Assembly (NCBI RefSeq): GCF_036250675.1
Contig: NZ_CP109592.1
Coordinates: 5,642,001-5,706,000 of the forward strand
Direction: 5' to 3'
Length of the DNA stretch: 64,000 nt
From: Streptomyces sp. NBC_01689
GTDB lineage: Bacteria; Actinomycetota; Actinomycetes; Streptomycetales; Streptomycetaceae
Shown here: piece after piece, positions 26,632 to 34,557 of the stretch
Layout of the letters: each line of letters begins with the position of its first letter
Position numbering within the stretch: the stretch's first letter is position 1
The notes under the pieces: model-generated
Database searches by the model: none
Told to the model about the DNA's origin: nothing
The model's input: only the letters and a program-made list of their open reading frames with translations
Program-made: the position numbers and the translations under genes

Positions 26632-26985
26632 GGGGGCACGGTGTCTCCGGCGCGTGGCCACCGGGCCTCCCGTGCGTGGTACCGGGGCCCCGGCGTGCGG
26701 TCACCCGTGACCCGGCGGGTGGTCATCCGGCTCGCGGGGCGTGGTCACCGGGGTTCCGGCGGGTGGTCATCCGGTTCGCGGCAGGTGGTCACCGGACCTC
26801 CGGCGCAGGGGACGAGGTCTCCGGCGCGCGGGCACCGGGGTTCCGGCGGGTGGTCATCCGGTTCGCAGCCCGTGGTCGCCGGGGTTCAGGGGCAGGACAG
26901 TCGGTCTTCGGCGTGTGGTCACCCGGCCTCCTGCGCAGGGCGCGGGGTCTTCGCCGCGCGGTCACCGGCCCTGCGGCACACGGTC
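26632..26985. repeat. Degenerate 22-bp tandem array, about 16 units
   Basis: The word GTGGTCA, or a close variant, recurs at 26632, 26654, 26676, 26697, 26719, 26741, 26763, 26785, 26850, 26872, 26915 and 26958, a spacing of 21-22 bp or a multiple. Two unit types alternate, GTGGTCATCCGG and GTGGTCACCGGG. Long frames cross it only because stops are rare in such repeats. Confidence 0.75.
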
Positions 26986-27111
26986 GTTGACCAACAGCTG
27001 TTGGCCAGCGCTGGTTGACCAACGGGCGTTGACCGACGGTCGTTGACCAGCGCCAGTTGACCGACGGCCGTTGACCAGCACCGGTTGACCAACACCCGTT
27101 GACCAACGACC
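26986..27111. repeat. Nine 14-bp tandem repeats
   Basis: Nine units of exactly 14 bp start at 26986, 27000, 27014, 27028, 27042, 27056, 27070, 27084 and 27098. The first ten bases are conserved as GTTGACCAAC (A/G variation) and the last four vary freely. A decayed tenth copy may begin at 27112. CAAC...GTTG across unit borders can pair, so the array may fold. Spacers of 4 bp rule out CRISPR. Confidence 0.92.
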
Positions 27112-27151
27112 GTCGGCCGGTAGGCATCCGCTGCGGACCACCGGCCGTCGA

Positions 27152-28183
27152 CTACCCCTTCCCATACAGCTCCTCGTACGACGGCCACGTCCCTCCCGGA
27201 CCGTCCACCGACTCCGCCGCGCGCACCGCCCGTACGATCGCCCGGGTCACCAGGTCCGCGCCGGCGGCCAGGATCTCGTTGAGCGCGAGGGGATCCCCGG
27301 CTGCCGGCGGGCGAGCGCCGGTGGCCAGGGCGAACACCGTGTCCCCGTCGTTGAGCAGATGCACCGGCCGGACCGCGCGGGCGATGCCGTCGTGTGCCGT
27401 CCCGGCCAGCTTGTGGGCCTGCGCCCGGGTGAGGGCCGCGTCGGTCGCGACGACGGCGAGCGTGGTGTTCAACGGCGGCGGCGTGTTCTTCGCGGCGGCC
27501 GCGGCGAGCCGCTCACGGGCCCTCTCGTGGACTCCGGGCGCGGGGTACTCCACCCGGCCGCCGCCCAGCAACTCCCCGTACAGCGCCCCCGTCCCCGGAT
27601 CCAGCGCCGATCCCGCCGCGTTGGCGACCACCAGCGCGGCCACCGTGATCCCCGAGTCGAGCACGGCGCTGGCCGTCCCGACCCCGCCCTTGACCGGCCC
27701 GACCGTCGCACCCGTGCCGGCCCCCACGCACCCCTCCGTCACCGGGGCGCCCGGCCCGCTCGCGTCGGCCGCCTCGACCGCGGCCCGGCCGGTGGCCGCG
27801 TCCGGGCGGGCCCGGAAGTCGCCGCCCCGGCCCAGGTCGAAGACACAGGCGGCGGGCACCACCGGCACGACGTGTGCCGGATCGACGCCCACCCGCACGC
27901 CCCGGCCCCGCTCCTCCAGCCAGGCCATCACTCCGGACGCGGAGTCCAGCCCGTACGCGCTGCCGCCGGTCAGGACCACGGCCTCGACCTTCTGCACCAG
28001 GTTGCGCGGGTCGAGCGCGTCGGTCTCCTTGGTGCCCGGCCCGCCACCGCGCACGTCGACGGCCGCGACGGCGCCGCCCGGGGGAGCGAGCACCACGGTG
28101 GTGCCGGTGAGCCAACCGCCGCCGGCACGTGTCGCGTGTCCCACGCGCAGCCCCACGACATCTGTCAGAGCGTCAACTGTCAT
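27152..28183 (-). CDS. P1-family aminopeptidase/esterase (DmpA-like)
   Basis: This 343-residue protein belongs to peptidase family S58/P1 (L-aminopeptidase/D-esterase). These are Ntn-fold enzymes that self-process into two chains. Visible family blocks are GLRVGHAT near the start, EAVVLTGGSAYGLDSASGVM, GCVGAGTGATVGPVKGGVG in the middle and PPLNTTLAVVATDAALT, where Thr/Ser at the chain junction serves as nucleophile. Its natural substrate is unknown; relatives cleave D-Ala or beta-peptides. The ATG at 28183 fits family length. Its C-terminus abuts the repeat array at 26.45-27.11 kb. Confidence 0.88.
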   Translation of the reverse strand: MTVDALTDVVGLRVGHATRAGGGWLTGTTVVLAPPGGAVAAVDVRGGGPGTKETDALDPRNLVQKVEAVVLTGGSAYGLDSASGVMAWLEERGRGVRVGVDPAHVVPVVPAACVFDLGRGGDFRARPDAATGRAAVEAADASGPGAPVTEGCVGAGTGATVGPVKGGVGTASAVLDSGITVAALVVANAAGSALDPGTGALYGELLGGGRVEYPAPGVHERARERLAAAAAKNTPPPLNTTLAVVATDAALTRAQAHKLAGTAHDGIARAVRPVHLLNDGDTVFALATGARPPAAGDPLALNEILAAGADLVTRAIVRAVRAAESVDGPGGTWPSYEELYGKG

Positions 28184-28231
28184 GAGTCCAGTCTTTCCCC
28201 CGCCGGACCCACGACGCTCGCCTCCCGTCCG

Positions 28232-29464
28232 CTATACGGCCGCCGCCGTCCCCCGCCCCCGCGGCGCGCTCCCGCGAGTCGTCAGGATCACTCCGAACGC
28301 CACCGCCAGGGCCGCCAGGATTCCCGCCACGAGCACCGCCCACTCGCCCAGGAAGGTGCAGAGGATCACCAGCAACGCGGTGACCGGCAGCACCAGTTGC
28401 TGAGTGATGCCCACCTTGAAGTGACGTGCGTGCAGGATCCACACCGTGAGGAGGTACAGCGCCGTCGGAAGCGTCACGGCGGCGGAGGCGGCGAGTGCCG
28501 AGATGTGTGCCTTGCCGACCGCCTGCTCGACCGCGACCTCCAGACCCGCGCCGATCGCGGCCGCCGACGAGAAGATCAGGTAGTGGCCGTATCCCCACAG
28601 GAACGACTGTCTGTTGGACCGCAGGAAGCCGTGGATCGGCACCGCGAAGTAGATCCACCAGGCGGCGAAGACGATCAACAGCCCGCCCACGGCGATCGGC
28701 AGCAGATGGCCCAGCGCGTCGTGCTCGTCCACACCCGTCTTCACGGCGACCGTGGCGGCCGAGACCGACTCGCCGAGCACGATGATCGTGAACAGTCCGA
28801 AGCGCTCGGAGATGTGGTGCGCGTGCCACGAGGTGACGTAGTTCCGCTCCGCGAAGAGCGGGACGCACATCTCCAGGGGTGCCATCACCAGGAAGACCCA
28901 GGCGCGCCCGGACTCCGGCAGGACCAGCAGCCCGAGCCAGCCGACCTGGCACAGCAGCACGCCGACCGCGTACCGCAGCGCCATCGTCCGCTCGGCACCC
29001 TCCGCGGAGCGCGCCGCCCGCAGCCACTGGGTGATCAGCGCGAGCCGCATGATCACGTAGCCGAGCCAGACGGCCAGGAAGACATGGTTCTCGAACGCCC
29101 GCGACACCCCGGCGGCGAGTACCAGCACACCGGCGATCTGTACCAGCGTGACCACCCGGAAGAGCGCGTCGTCGTTGTCGTACGCCGAGGCGAACCAGGT
29201 GAAGTTCATCCACGCCCACCAGATGGCGAAGAAGATCATCACGTAGTTGAGGATGCCCTCGCCCGCGTGGCCCTCGGCCATGAAGTGCATCAGTTCGGCG
29301 CCCGCCTGGGCGATCGCCACGACGAAGCACAGGTCGAAGAAGAGCTCGAGCGGCGTCGCGACCCGGTGCGCCTCGTCCCGCCCCCGGGCGGTCATCCTGC
29401 GCAGGGGTCCCGGCCGGGACCTGTCCGGCGGCGGGGCGGATTCGGAAGCGGAACTGGACGTCAT
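28232..29464 (-). CDS. LtrA-family membrane protein
   Basis: This 410-residue polytopic membrane protein matches the low temperature requirement A family. The N-terminal signature is TPLELFFDLCFVVAIAQAGA, followed by ISERFGLFTIIVLGESV in the middle. About ten to twelve transmembrane segments are apparent. The molecular function of LtrA is not known; the name comes from a Listeria cold-growth mutant. The ATG at 29464 was chosen over a much longer frame that is antisense to the gene at 29568. Confidence 0.88.
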   Translation of the reverse strand: MTSSSASESAPPPDRSRPGPLRRMTARGRDEAHRVATPLELFFDLCFVVAIAQAGAELMHFMAEGHAGEGILNYVMIFFAIWWAWMNFTWFASAYDNDDALFRVVTLVQIAGVLVLAAGVSRAFENHVFLAVWLGYVIMRLALITQWLRAARSAEGAERTMALRYAVGVLLCQVGWLGLLVLPESGRAWVFLVMAPLEMCVPLFAERNYVTSWHAHHISERFGLFTIIVLGESVSAATVAVKTGVDEHDALGHLLPIAVGGLLIVFAAWWIYFAVPIHGFLRSNRQSFLWGYGHYLIFSSAAAIGAGLEVAVEQAVGKAHISALAASAAVTLPTALYLLTVWILHARHFKVGITQQLVLPVTALLVILCTFLGEWAVLVAGILAALAVAFGVILTTRGSAPRGRGTAAAV

Positions 29465-29567
29465 GCGGCCAAGCACAGCAGAAAAGAACCCGGAACGCGC
29501 ACGCGGGGGGCCTGATCCGCAGGTCGTGGCGAGTGGGGCCGGCACGCCCCCGGCGTACCCTGGAGCC

Positions 29568-29798
29568 ATGAGTACGACCCCCGAGCCCGAGCCGGGCGAC
29601 GCCCCGGAGCCGAACGGCGAGCCCTCCGGGCAGGCACGACCCGCGCCCCGGAAGCCGACGCTGGTCTTCGACGACCCGCTGAACCGGCAGTCCTCCGACG
29701 ACACGGACCGGGGCTGGGGCGAGCGGCCGGACGGTGACGCCGACAGCGCGGCGGACCTGAGGCGCTTCCTCGACGAGAAGCCGCCCCACCACATCTGA
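29568..29798 (+). CDS. Small acidic conserved hypothetical protein
   Basis: The 76-residue product is rich in Pro, Glu and Asp at the front and has a conserved-looking core, KPTLVFDDPLNRQS, and end, DLRRFLDEKPPHHI. It is probably disordered. The ATG at 29568 has TGGAG 7 bp upstream. It is divergent from ltrA. I recall similar short proteins in Streptomyces but no function. Confidence 0.6.
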   Translation: MSTTPEPEPGDAPEPNGEPSGQARPAPRKPTLVFDDPLNRQSSDDTDRGWGERPDGDADSAADLRRFLDEKPPHHI

Positions 29799-29881
29799 AC
29801 CGGGCGGTGGCGCCGCCGGACGCGGCCCCACCGCCTTCGGGGCCGCCCCCCGGCCGTCCCCGGTCGCCGTGACGGCGGACC

Positions 29882-30352
29882 CTAGTCGGGCCGCTGCCCC
29901 GAACCGCGCTGAGCCAGCAGGGCGTCGCGGATCTCCTTGAGCACCTCCAGCTCGGACACCTCGATGATCTCCTGCGTGCCCTCCTTCGCCTTCTGGCGGG
30001 CCGCCTGCCGGGCGAGGAACTTCGACATCGGCAGGACCATCAGGAAGTAGACGACTGCCGCGGTGATCACGAAGCTGAGCGTGGCGCCCAGCACCGAGCC
30101 CCACAGGATGCGGACGCCCGTGGCGGTGTCCCCGGTGCCCTGGCACGGCTTCTTCAGACAGTAGCTGTAACTGTCCAGGTTCTTCGTGCCGATCGCACCG
30201 ACCAGCGGGTTGATGATGCCCTTCACCACCGAGTTGACGATATTGGTGAAGGCCGCTCCGATGACCACCGCGACGGCCAGATCGATGACATTGCCCCGCA
30301 TGAGGAAGGCCTTGAAGCCTTCCCAGACGCCGGGTTGCTGCTTCTCGCTCAC
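29882..30352 (-). CDS. mscL: Large-conductance mechanosensitive channel MscL
   Basis: This 156-residue protein forms the pentameric emergency-release channel that opens under membrane tension. The N-terminal helix and TM1 are FKAFLMRGNVIDLAVAVVIG with the gate-forming GAAF. TM2 is GATLSFVITAAVVYFLMVLP. The C-terminal bundle has KEIRDAL. The periplasmic loop is long and holds two cysteines (SYCLKKPCQG), unlike E. coli MscL. The GTG at 30352 (GTG AGC GAG) has AGGGG 7 bases upstream and is preferred over the GTG at 30370. Confidence 0.95.
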   Translation of the reverse strand: MSEKQQPGVWEGFKAFLMRGNVIDLAVAVVIGAAFTNIVNSVVKGIINPLVGAIGTKNLDSYSYCLKKPCQGTGDTATGVRILWGSVLGATLSFVITAAVVYFLMVLPMSKFLARQAARQKAKEGTQEIIEVSELEVLKEIRDALLAQRGSGQRPD

Positions 30353-30478
30353 CAAGAGGCCCCTCTGCACAGGTTGTGGAACAAACAGCTCCGCAACCTA
30401 CGCGAGGGCATGCCGGAGCTGTTCCCTCACCTACCTCCGGAACGGGACTTGACACCCATTCGATATCGGGCGGAGTCC

Positions 30479-31327
30479 TCAGCACAGCGTCACCGCCAGC
30501 TGTGACGTGATGCCCGCGCCCGCCAACCGTGCGGCGGTGGACCGGGGTACGGACAGGACGACCAGCGCGCCGGTCCCGGTCACCTCGGAGTCAGGGACGG
30601 CGCTCACCCGCGCCCTGCCCGCGACCACGCGTCCCTGTCCGCGGCCGTCCGAAGCGATCACGTCGACCCGGTCACCGGGCCTGAGCAGCCGCACCGTAGC
30701 CGCGTCGGCGATCCGCACGGCCGCCGTCACCTTCTCGGCCTCGTCGCCTGTCCGTACGGACGGAGAGGAGGGCCCGGAAGCTGAAACGGAGCCGGAGGAG
30801 GGGGAGGAGGCGGATCGGTGCGTGAACGACGGAGAGACCGGGGCCGAGGACGCCGGTCGGCCACGCGCCCGTTCGACGGCTCGGGGGCCGGCCGCCACGA
30901 GGACCGCCGCGGTGACCGCGAGACCCGCGGCCACGGCCCGCCGCCGGTGCCGGGTGAGAGGCCCCGGCCGCCATCGGCCGCCGTGGACGCGCACGGGCGG
31001 GAACCAAGGCACCTCGCAGGTCGGCGGCGCGTCCACGCCCGGCGGACGCGGACCGTCCCAGTCGTAGGGGTCCAGCGCGTCCGGCGGGCCCAGGTCCGGA
31101 CCCGCCGACGGGCCCGTGCACGAGCAGACGGACGGGCCGAGCGGCGGGCGGACAGGCGGCCCGACGGGTCGGTCCACCGGCACACCCACGGGGATCTCCG
31201 CGTGCCGGGCGAGAACCACGGAAGGGCCGGGGCCTGAGGTGAGGACCGCCCCCGTGGGGAGGGCCGCGTCCGTGGGCCGGACGGCGGCCGTGGCGAGCGG
31301 GTGGACGGAAGGGAAGTGCTGGAGCAT
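30479..31327 (-). CDS. SAF/RcpC-like membrane protein
   Basis: The 282-residue protein has a Pro-rich N-terminal region, a transmembrane segment at about 130-148 (AVAAGLAVTAAVLVAAG), a Ser-rich linker, and a C-terminal domain like the RcpC/CpaB family. RLLRPGDRVDVIAS and GALVVLSVPRSTAARLAGAG mark that domain. In Flp pilus systems such proteins sit in the envelope at the pilus base, but no other pilus gene is present. The ATG start at 31327 lacks a strong ribosome site, so the N-terminus is uncertain. Confidence 0.75.
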   Translation of the reverse strand: MLQHFPSVHPLATAAVRPTDAALPTGAVLTSGPGPSVVLARHAEIPVGVPVDRPVGPPVRPPLGPSVCSCTGPSAGPDLGPPDALDPYDWDGPRPPGVDAPPTCEVPWFPPVRVHGGRWRPGPLTRHRRRAVAAGLAVTAAVLVAAGPRAVERARGRPASSAPVSPSFTHRSASSPSSGSVSASGPSSPSVRTGDEAEKVTAAVRIADAATVRLLRPGDRVDVIASDGRGQGRVVAGRARVSAVPDSEVTGTGALVVLSVPRSTAARLAGAGITSQLAVTLC

Positions 31328-31483
31328 GGGGAACCACCACCTGTGACGAGGGACCGGGCTTGCGATCCCACGATGAGGCCTCGCCGGAGAACCCGCCGGA
31401 GCCGGTGGATCACCGACGGGTTGTGGACAACTCCCTCACCCGAACGGGAAGTTCCGAACCCGGTCGCTCCCCGCCGCCGGCCG

Positions 31484-32359
31484 TCAGGGCAGTTCGAACC
31501 CCGGGTCCATGCCCCCCATGGCCGTCGTGCACAGGCAGTCCCGCGTGCCGTTCCCCGGCAGCGCCGCGACCACGTCGAACAGCACGCCCCGCAGCCGGTC
31601 CACGTTGGCCGCGAACACCTTGAGGACATCGTCGTGCGAGACGCCCTCGCCGGCCTCCGCGCCCGCGTCGAGATCGGTGACCAGGGTCAACGACGTGTAG
31701 CAGAGCTCGAGTTCACGGGCGAGCGCCGCCTCGGGATGGCCGGTCATGCCGACCACGGACCAGCCCTGCGCCTGATGCCACAGCGACTCCGCACGGGTGG
31801 AGAACCGGGGACCCTCGACCACCACGAGCGTGCCGCCGTCCACCGGCTCCCAGTCCCGGCCGCGCGCCGCCTCCAGAGCGGCCTTGCGGCCGACGGGACA
31901 GTAGGGGTCGGCCAGGGACACGTGCACCACGTTCGGCACGGCGCCGTCCGGGAGAGGCAGTCCGTCGAAGTACGTCTGTGCCCGCGCCTTCGTCCGGTCG
32001 ACCAGCTGATCCGGCACGAGCAGGGTTCCCGGCCCGTACTCGGGGCGCAGACCGCCCACCGCGCAGGGCCCGAGGATCTGCCGGGCGCCGACGGAGCGCA
32101 GTGCCCAGAGGTTGGCCCGGTAGTTGATGCGGTGCGGCGGCAGGTGGTGGCCGCGGCCGTGGCGCGGCAGGAACGCGACCCGTCGTCCGGCGATCTCGCC
32201 GAGGAACAGGGAGTCGCTGGGCGGCCCGTAGGGGGTGTCCACCTGTATCTCGGTCACGTCGTCGAGGAAGGAGTAGAAGCCCGAGCCGCCGATGACGCCG
32301 ATCTCCGCGGCGGGCGGCTGCTTCCCGGCCGGGGTCAGTGGGTTCTCCGTGTTCGCCAT
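31484..32359 (-). CDS. mtnP: S-methyl-5'-thioadenosine phosphorylase
   Basis: This 291-residue cytosolic enzyme splits methylthioadenosine with phosphate to adenine and methylthioribose 1-phosphate, the first step of methionine salvage after polyamine synthesis. Family markers are IGVIGGSGFYSFL, LPRHGRGHHLPPHRINYRAN (phosphate and purine site) and VVGMTGHPEAALARELELCY. The ATG at 32359 is chosen over one three codons earlier. Some such proteins act on inosine instead; the MTGHPEA motif favours the MTA phosphorylase group. Confidence 0.92.
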   Translation of the reverse strand: MANTENPLTPAGKQPPAAEIGVIGGSGFYSFLDDVTEIQVDTPYGPPSDSLFLGEIAGRRVAFLPRHGRGHHLPPHRINYRANLWALRSVGARQILGPCAVGGLRPEYGPGTLLVPDQLVDRTKARAQTYFDGLPLPDGAVPNVVHVSLADPYCPVGRKAALEAARGRDWEPVDGGTLVVVEGPRFSTRAESLWHQAQGWSVVGMTGHPEAALARELELCYTSLTLVTDLDAGAEAGEGVSHDDVLKVFAANVDRLRGVLFDVVAALPGNGTRDCLCTTAMGGMDPGFELP

Positions 32360-32481
32360 GGACCGCACCCTAACCGGGCCCGGAACAGACCGAAGACCCT
32401 GTCGTCGGGTGACGGCAGGGTCCGGTGGGAATCGCGTCCGCGTGACGGACCGCGCGCGTGACGGACCGCGCGATCGACAGA

Positions 32482-32814
32482 CTACGCGGCGGAGCTGCTG
32501 GACGAACCGCTGCCCGACGACGAGCCGCCGCTCGACGACTTCGACTCCGAGGACGACGAGGACGTCGACGACGAAGAAGAAGCGGACGACGCCGAGGTCG
32601 TCGACGGCTTGGACGCCGGCGAGCTGGTCGACGAGGAGCCACGGCTGTCATTGCGGTAGAAGCCGGAGCCCTTGAAGACAATGCCGACGGCCGAGAACAC
32701 CTTCTTCAGGCGGCCACCGCAGTTGGGGCACTCGGTCAGGGCATCGTCGGTGAACTTCTGCACCGCCTCGAGGCCCTCGCCGCACTCGGTGCACTGGTAC
32801 TGGTAGGTCGGCAC
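32482..32814 (-). CDS. ruc: FmdB zinc-ribbon protein, Ruc-type redox chaperone candidate
   Basis: The 110-residue protein has an FmdB zinc ribbon at residues 1-36 (CTECG and CPNCG, four Cys) followed by a long disordered tail of almost only Ser, Thr, Ala and Lys. This is the layout of M. tuberculosis Rv0991c (Ruc), described as a redox-regulated holdase whose zinc cysteines switch with oxidation. The neighbours agree: in mycobacteria it also lies near mscL, 5-formyl-THF cyclo-ligase, galU, moeA1 and rimJ. The GTG at 32814 follows AGGAGGAAGACAA. A CIRCE element lies between promoter and start, so HrcA heat-shock control is expected. The function is inferred from the mycobacterial protein. Confidence 0.8.
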   Translation of the reverse strand: MPTYQYQCTECGEGLEAVQKFTDDALTECPNCGGRLKKVFSAVGIVFKGSGFYRNDSRGSSSTSSPASKPSTTSASSASSSSSTSSSSSESKSSSGGSSSGSGSSSSSAA

Positions 32815-32825
32815 TTGTCTTCCTC

Positions 32826-32852
32826 CTGGCACTCTCACTCAGTGAGTGCTAA
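32826..32852 (-). promoter_or_regulatory. CIRCE element (HrcA operator)
   Basis: CTGGCACTC, nine bases, GAGTGCTAA on the plus strand matches the CIRCE consensus TTAGCACTC-N9-GAGTGCTAA at 16 of 18 positions, one arm being perfect. It lies 12 bp upstream of the ruc start codon and just downstream of the predicted -10, where HrcA normally represses groESL. Confidence 0.85.
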
Positions 32853-32861
32853 CGACGGTCC

Positions 32862-32890
32862 ATACTGACGTATTCCGAGAGATCAGTCCA
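32862..32890 (-). promoter_or_regulatory. Predicted promoter of the ruc gene
   Basis: On the minus strand TGGACT (32890-32885), 17 bases and CAGTAT (32867-32862) suit a housekeeping promoter. Its start point would fall near the first arm of the CIRCE element. The -35 overlaps the end of the MFS gene upstream. Confidence 0.55.
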
Positions 32891-34145
32891 CTGTCACCGG
32901 CACTCGGTGACCGACGCCACGTGCGACGGTGCGGCCGGCGTGGGGTGCGGCGAGCCGTGAACGCAGGGCCACCAGGGTGATCAGCGCCAGGGCGGTACCG
33001 CCCATCGGCACCAGGAATCCGGCGCCGTCCCACAGGCGGTCCTCCAGTTGTCCGGCCACCGTGACGGCCGCGGCCTGGCCGAGCGCGACGGCGCCGGTCA
33101 GCCAGGTGAAGGCCTCGGTGCGGGCGCCGGCCGGCACCAGTCCCTCGACCAGCGTGTAGCCGGTGATCAGGGCCGGGGCGATGCACATGCCGACCAGGAG
33201 GCCGAGGCCGACGAGCACGGCCACGGAGTGGGCGGCCCACAGTCCGGAGGCGGTGAGCGTCAGGGCGGCGTACCCGACGACCAGGCGGCGACGCGGCGCG
33301 ACCTTCCACGCCACGGCGCCGCAGACGACACCGGACAGCATGTTGCCGGCGGCGAAGACGCCGTACAGGACGCCGTTCATGCCGGGCTCGCCGATGGACT
33401 CGCTGAACGCGGCGAGGGAGACCTGCATGCCGCCGAAGACGGAGCCGATGCCCAGGAAGGTCACGATCAGGACGCGCACCCCGGGGACGCGGAGCGCGGA
33501 GGCGTGCTCCACGCGCGCGTGCCCCTCGCCGGCGGTGGCGGGCTGGGTGCTCTTCTGCGCGGCGAAGAGAAGGCCGCCGACCAGGGTCAGCGCGGCTTCC
33601 GTCAGCAGGCCCGCCGAGGGGTGGACGGCGGTGCACAGGGCGGTCGCGAGGAGCGGGCCCACGACGAAGGTCAGCTCGTCCGTGACGGACTCGAAGGCCG
33701 CGGCGGTGCTCATCAGGGGTGAGTCCTTGAGCTTCACACCCCAGCGGGCACGCACCATCGGCCCGATCTGGGGTACCGAGGCGCCGGTCGGCACGGCGGC
33801 GAGGAAGAGGGCCCACAGGGGGGCGTCCGACAGGGCCAGGGCGGTCAGGCAGAGGGCGGCCAGGACGTGCACCAGGACGCCGGGCAGCAGGACGGCCCGC
33901 TGGCCGTGGCGGTCGGCGAGACGGCCCGTGAAGGGCGCGAACAGCGCCATGGAGACGCCGGTGGCCGCGGCGACGGCGCCGGCGGCTCCGTACGAGCCGG
34001 TGGTGTGCTGGACGAGGAGCACGAGGGAGATGGTCAGCATCGCGAACGGCTGGCGCGCCGCGAAACCGGGGAGCAGGAACGTCCAGGCGCCGCGGGTGCG
34101 CAGCAGCTGTCCGTACCCGGGGCGGGAGGTGACCGTGGATGCCAC
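32883..34145 (-). CDS. MFS transporter, 12-helix
   Basis: This 420-residue protein has about twelve hydrophobic segments and the MFS loop motif APFTGRLADRHGQR after TM2. A second, weaker motif is near SVPQIGPMVRARWG. It belongs to a group of actinobacterial MFS proteins of unknown substrate, often listed as sugar or drug efflux. The GTG at 34145 follows AAAGGC; the extra N-terminal residues of the longer frame are arginine-rich and unlike the family. It lies upstream of ruc in the same direction but separated by the ruc promoter. Confidence 0.85.
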   Translation of the reverse strand: MASTVTSRPGYGQLLRTRGAWTFLLPGFAARQPFAMLTISLVLLVQHTTGSYGAAGAVAAATGVSMALFAPFTGRLADRHGQRAVLLPGVLVHVLAALCLTALALSDAPLWALFLAAVPTGASVPQIGPMVRARWGVKLKDSPLMSTAAAFESVTDELTFVVGPLLATALCTAVHPSAGLLTEAALTLVGGLLFAAQKSTQPATAGEGHARVEHASALRVPGVRVLIVTFLGIGSVFGGMQVSLAAFSESIGEPGMNGVLYGVFAAGNMLSGVVCGAVAWKVAPRRRLVVGYAALTLTASGLWAAHSVAVLVGLGLLVGMCIAPALITGYTLVEGLVPAGARTEAFTWLTGAVALGQAAAVTVAGQLEDRLWDGAGFLVPMGGTALALITLVALRSRLAAPHAGRTVARGVGHRVPVTVD

Positions 34146-34557
34146 GGCCGTGCCTTTCTGCCGCCTGGTAGCGCGCCCGTGCGGGGGCGCCGAGAGCTGT
34201 CCTCTTGCGCGGAACTGCGGTAGATGCCGCGCCGCCCGCTGCGAGGGCACCGCGGCCGCCATACGGTCGCGCCAGCTCTGCGTCAGGCAGAGTTGGTTCG
34301 ATCAAAGTGTGCCTTGATGGTACAGGGGGAGCGGGGTGCGGTGCCTGTGAAAACGAGCACCACCGCGCCGCTCGCCTGTGAATCCGCAACGGGTGGATGA
34401 ACGGCGGATGTCCGCGGCTCCGACGCCCGCCGTCCTCGGGCCGTCCAGCGCCCACTGTCCCGGCGCGCGCCGGCCCTCGGCCGTCCGGGCGGGCCCCGCG
34501 CAGGCGGGCCCACCCCGGCAGGTGCCGCTCCCGCCCCCGGCGCCCCGCCCCGCCGGC
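34146..34557. other. Intergenic region upstream of the MFS gene
   Basis: No gene is seen. It includes ATCAA, eight bases, TTGAT (34301-34318) next to the small hairpin CTCTGC/GCAGAG (34276-34292). Both sit in a locally AT-richer patch about 150 bp upstream of the MFS start and may be its promoter or operator. Confidence 0.4.

Noticed and set aside
26986..27111. CRISPR array
   Set aside because: Units are 14 bp with only 4 variable bases. There are no spacers of 25-40 bp and no cas genes.
26789..27188. Minus-strand ORFs of 67-112 residues over the 14-bp array
   Set aside because: All three frames are open because the repeat lacks stop triplets in any phase; starts and composition do not suggest proteins.
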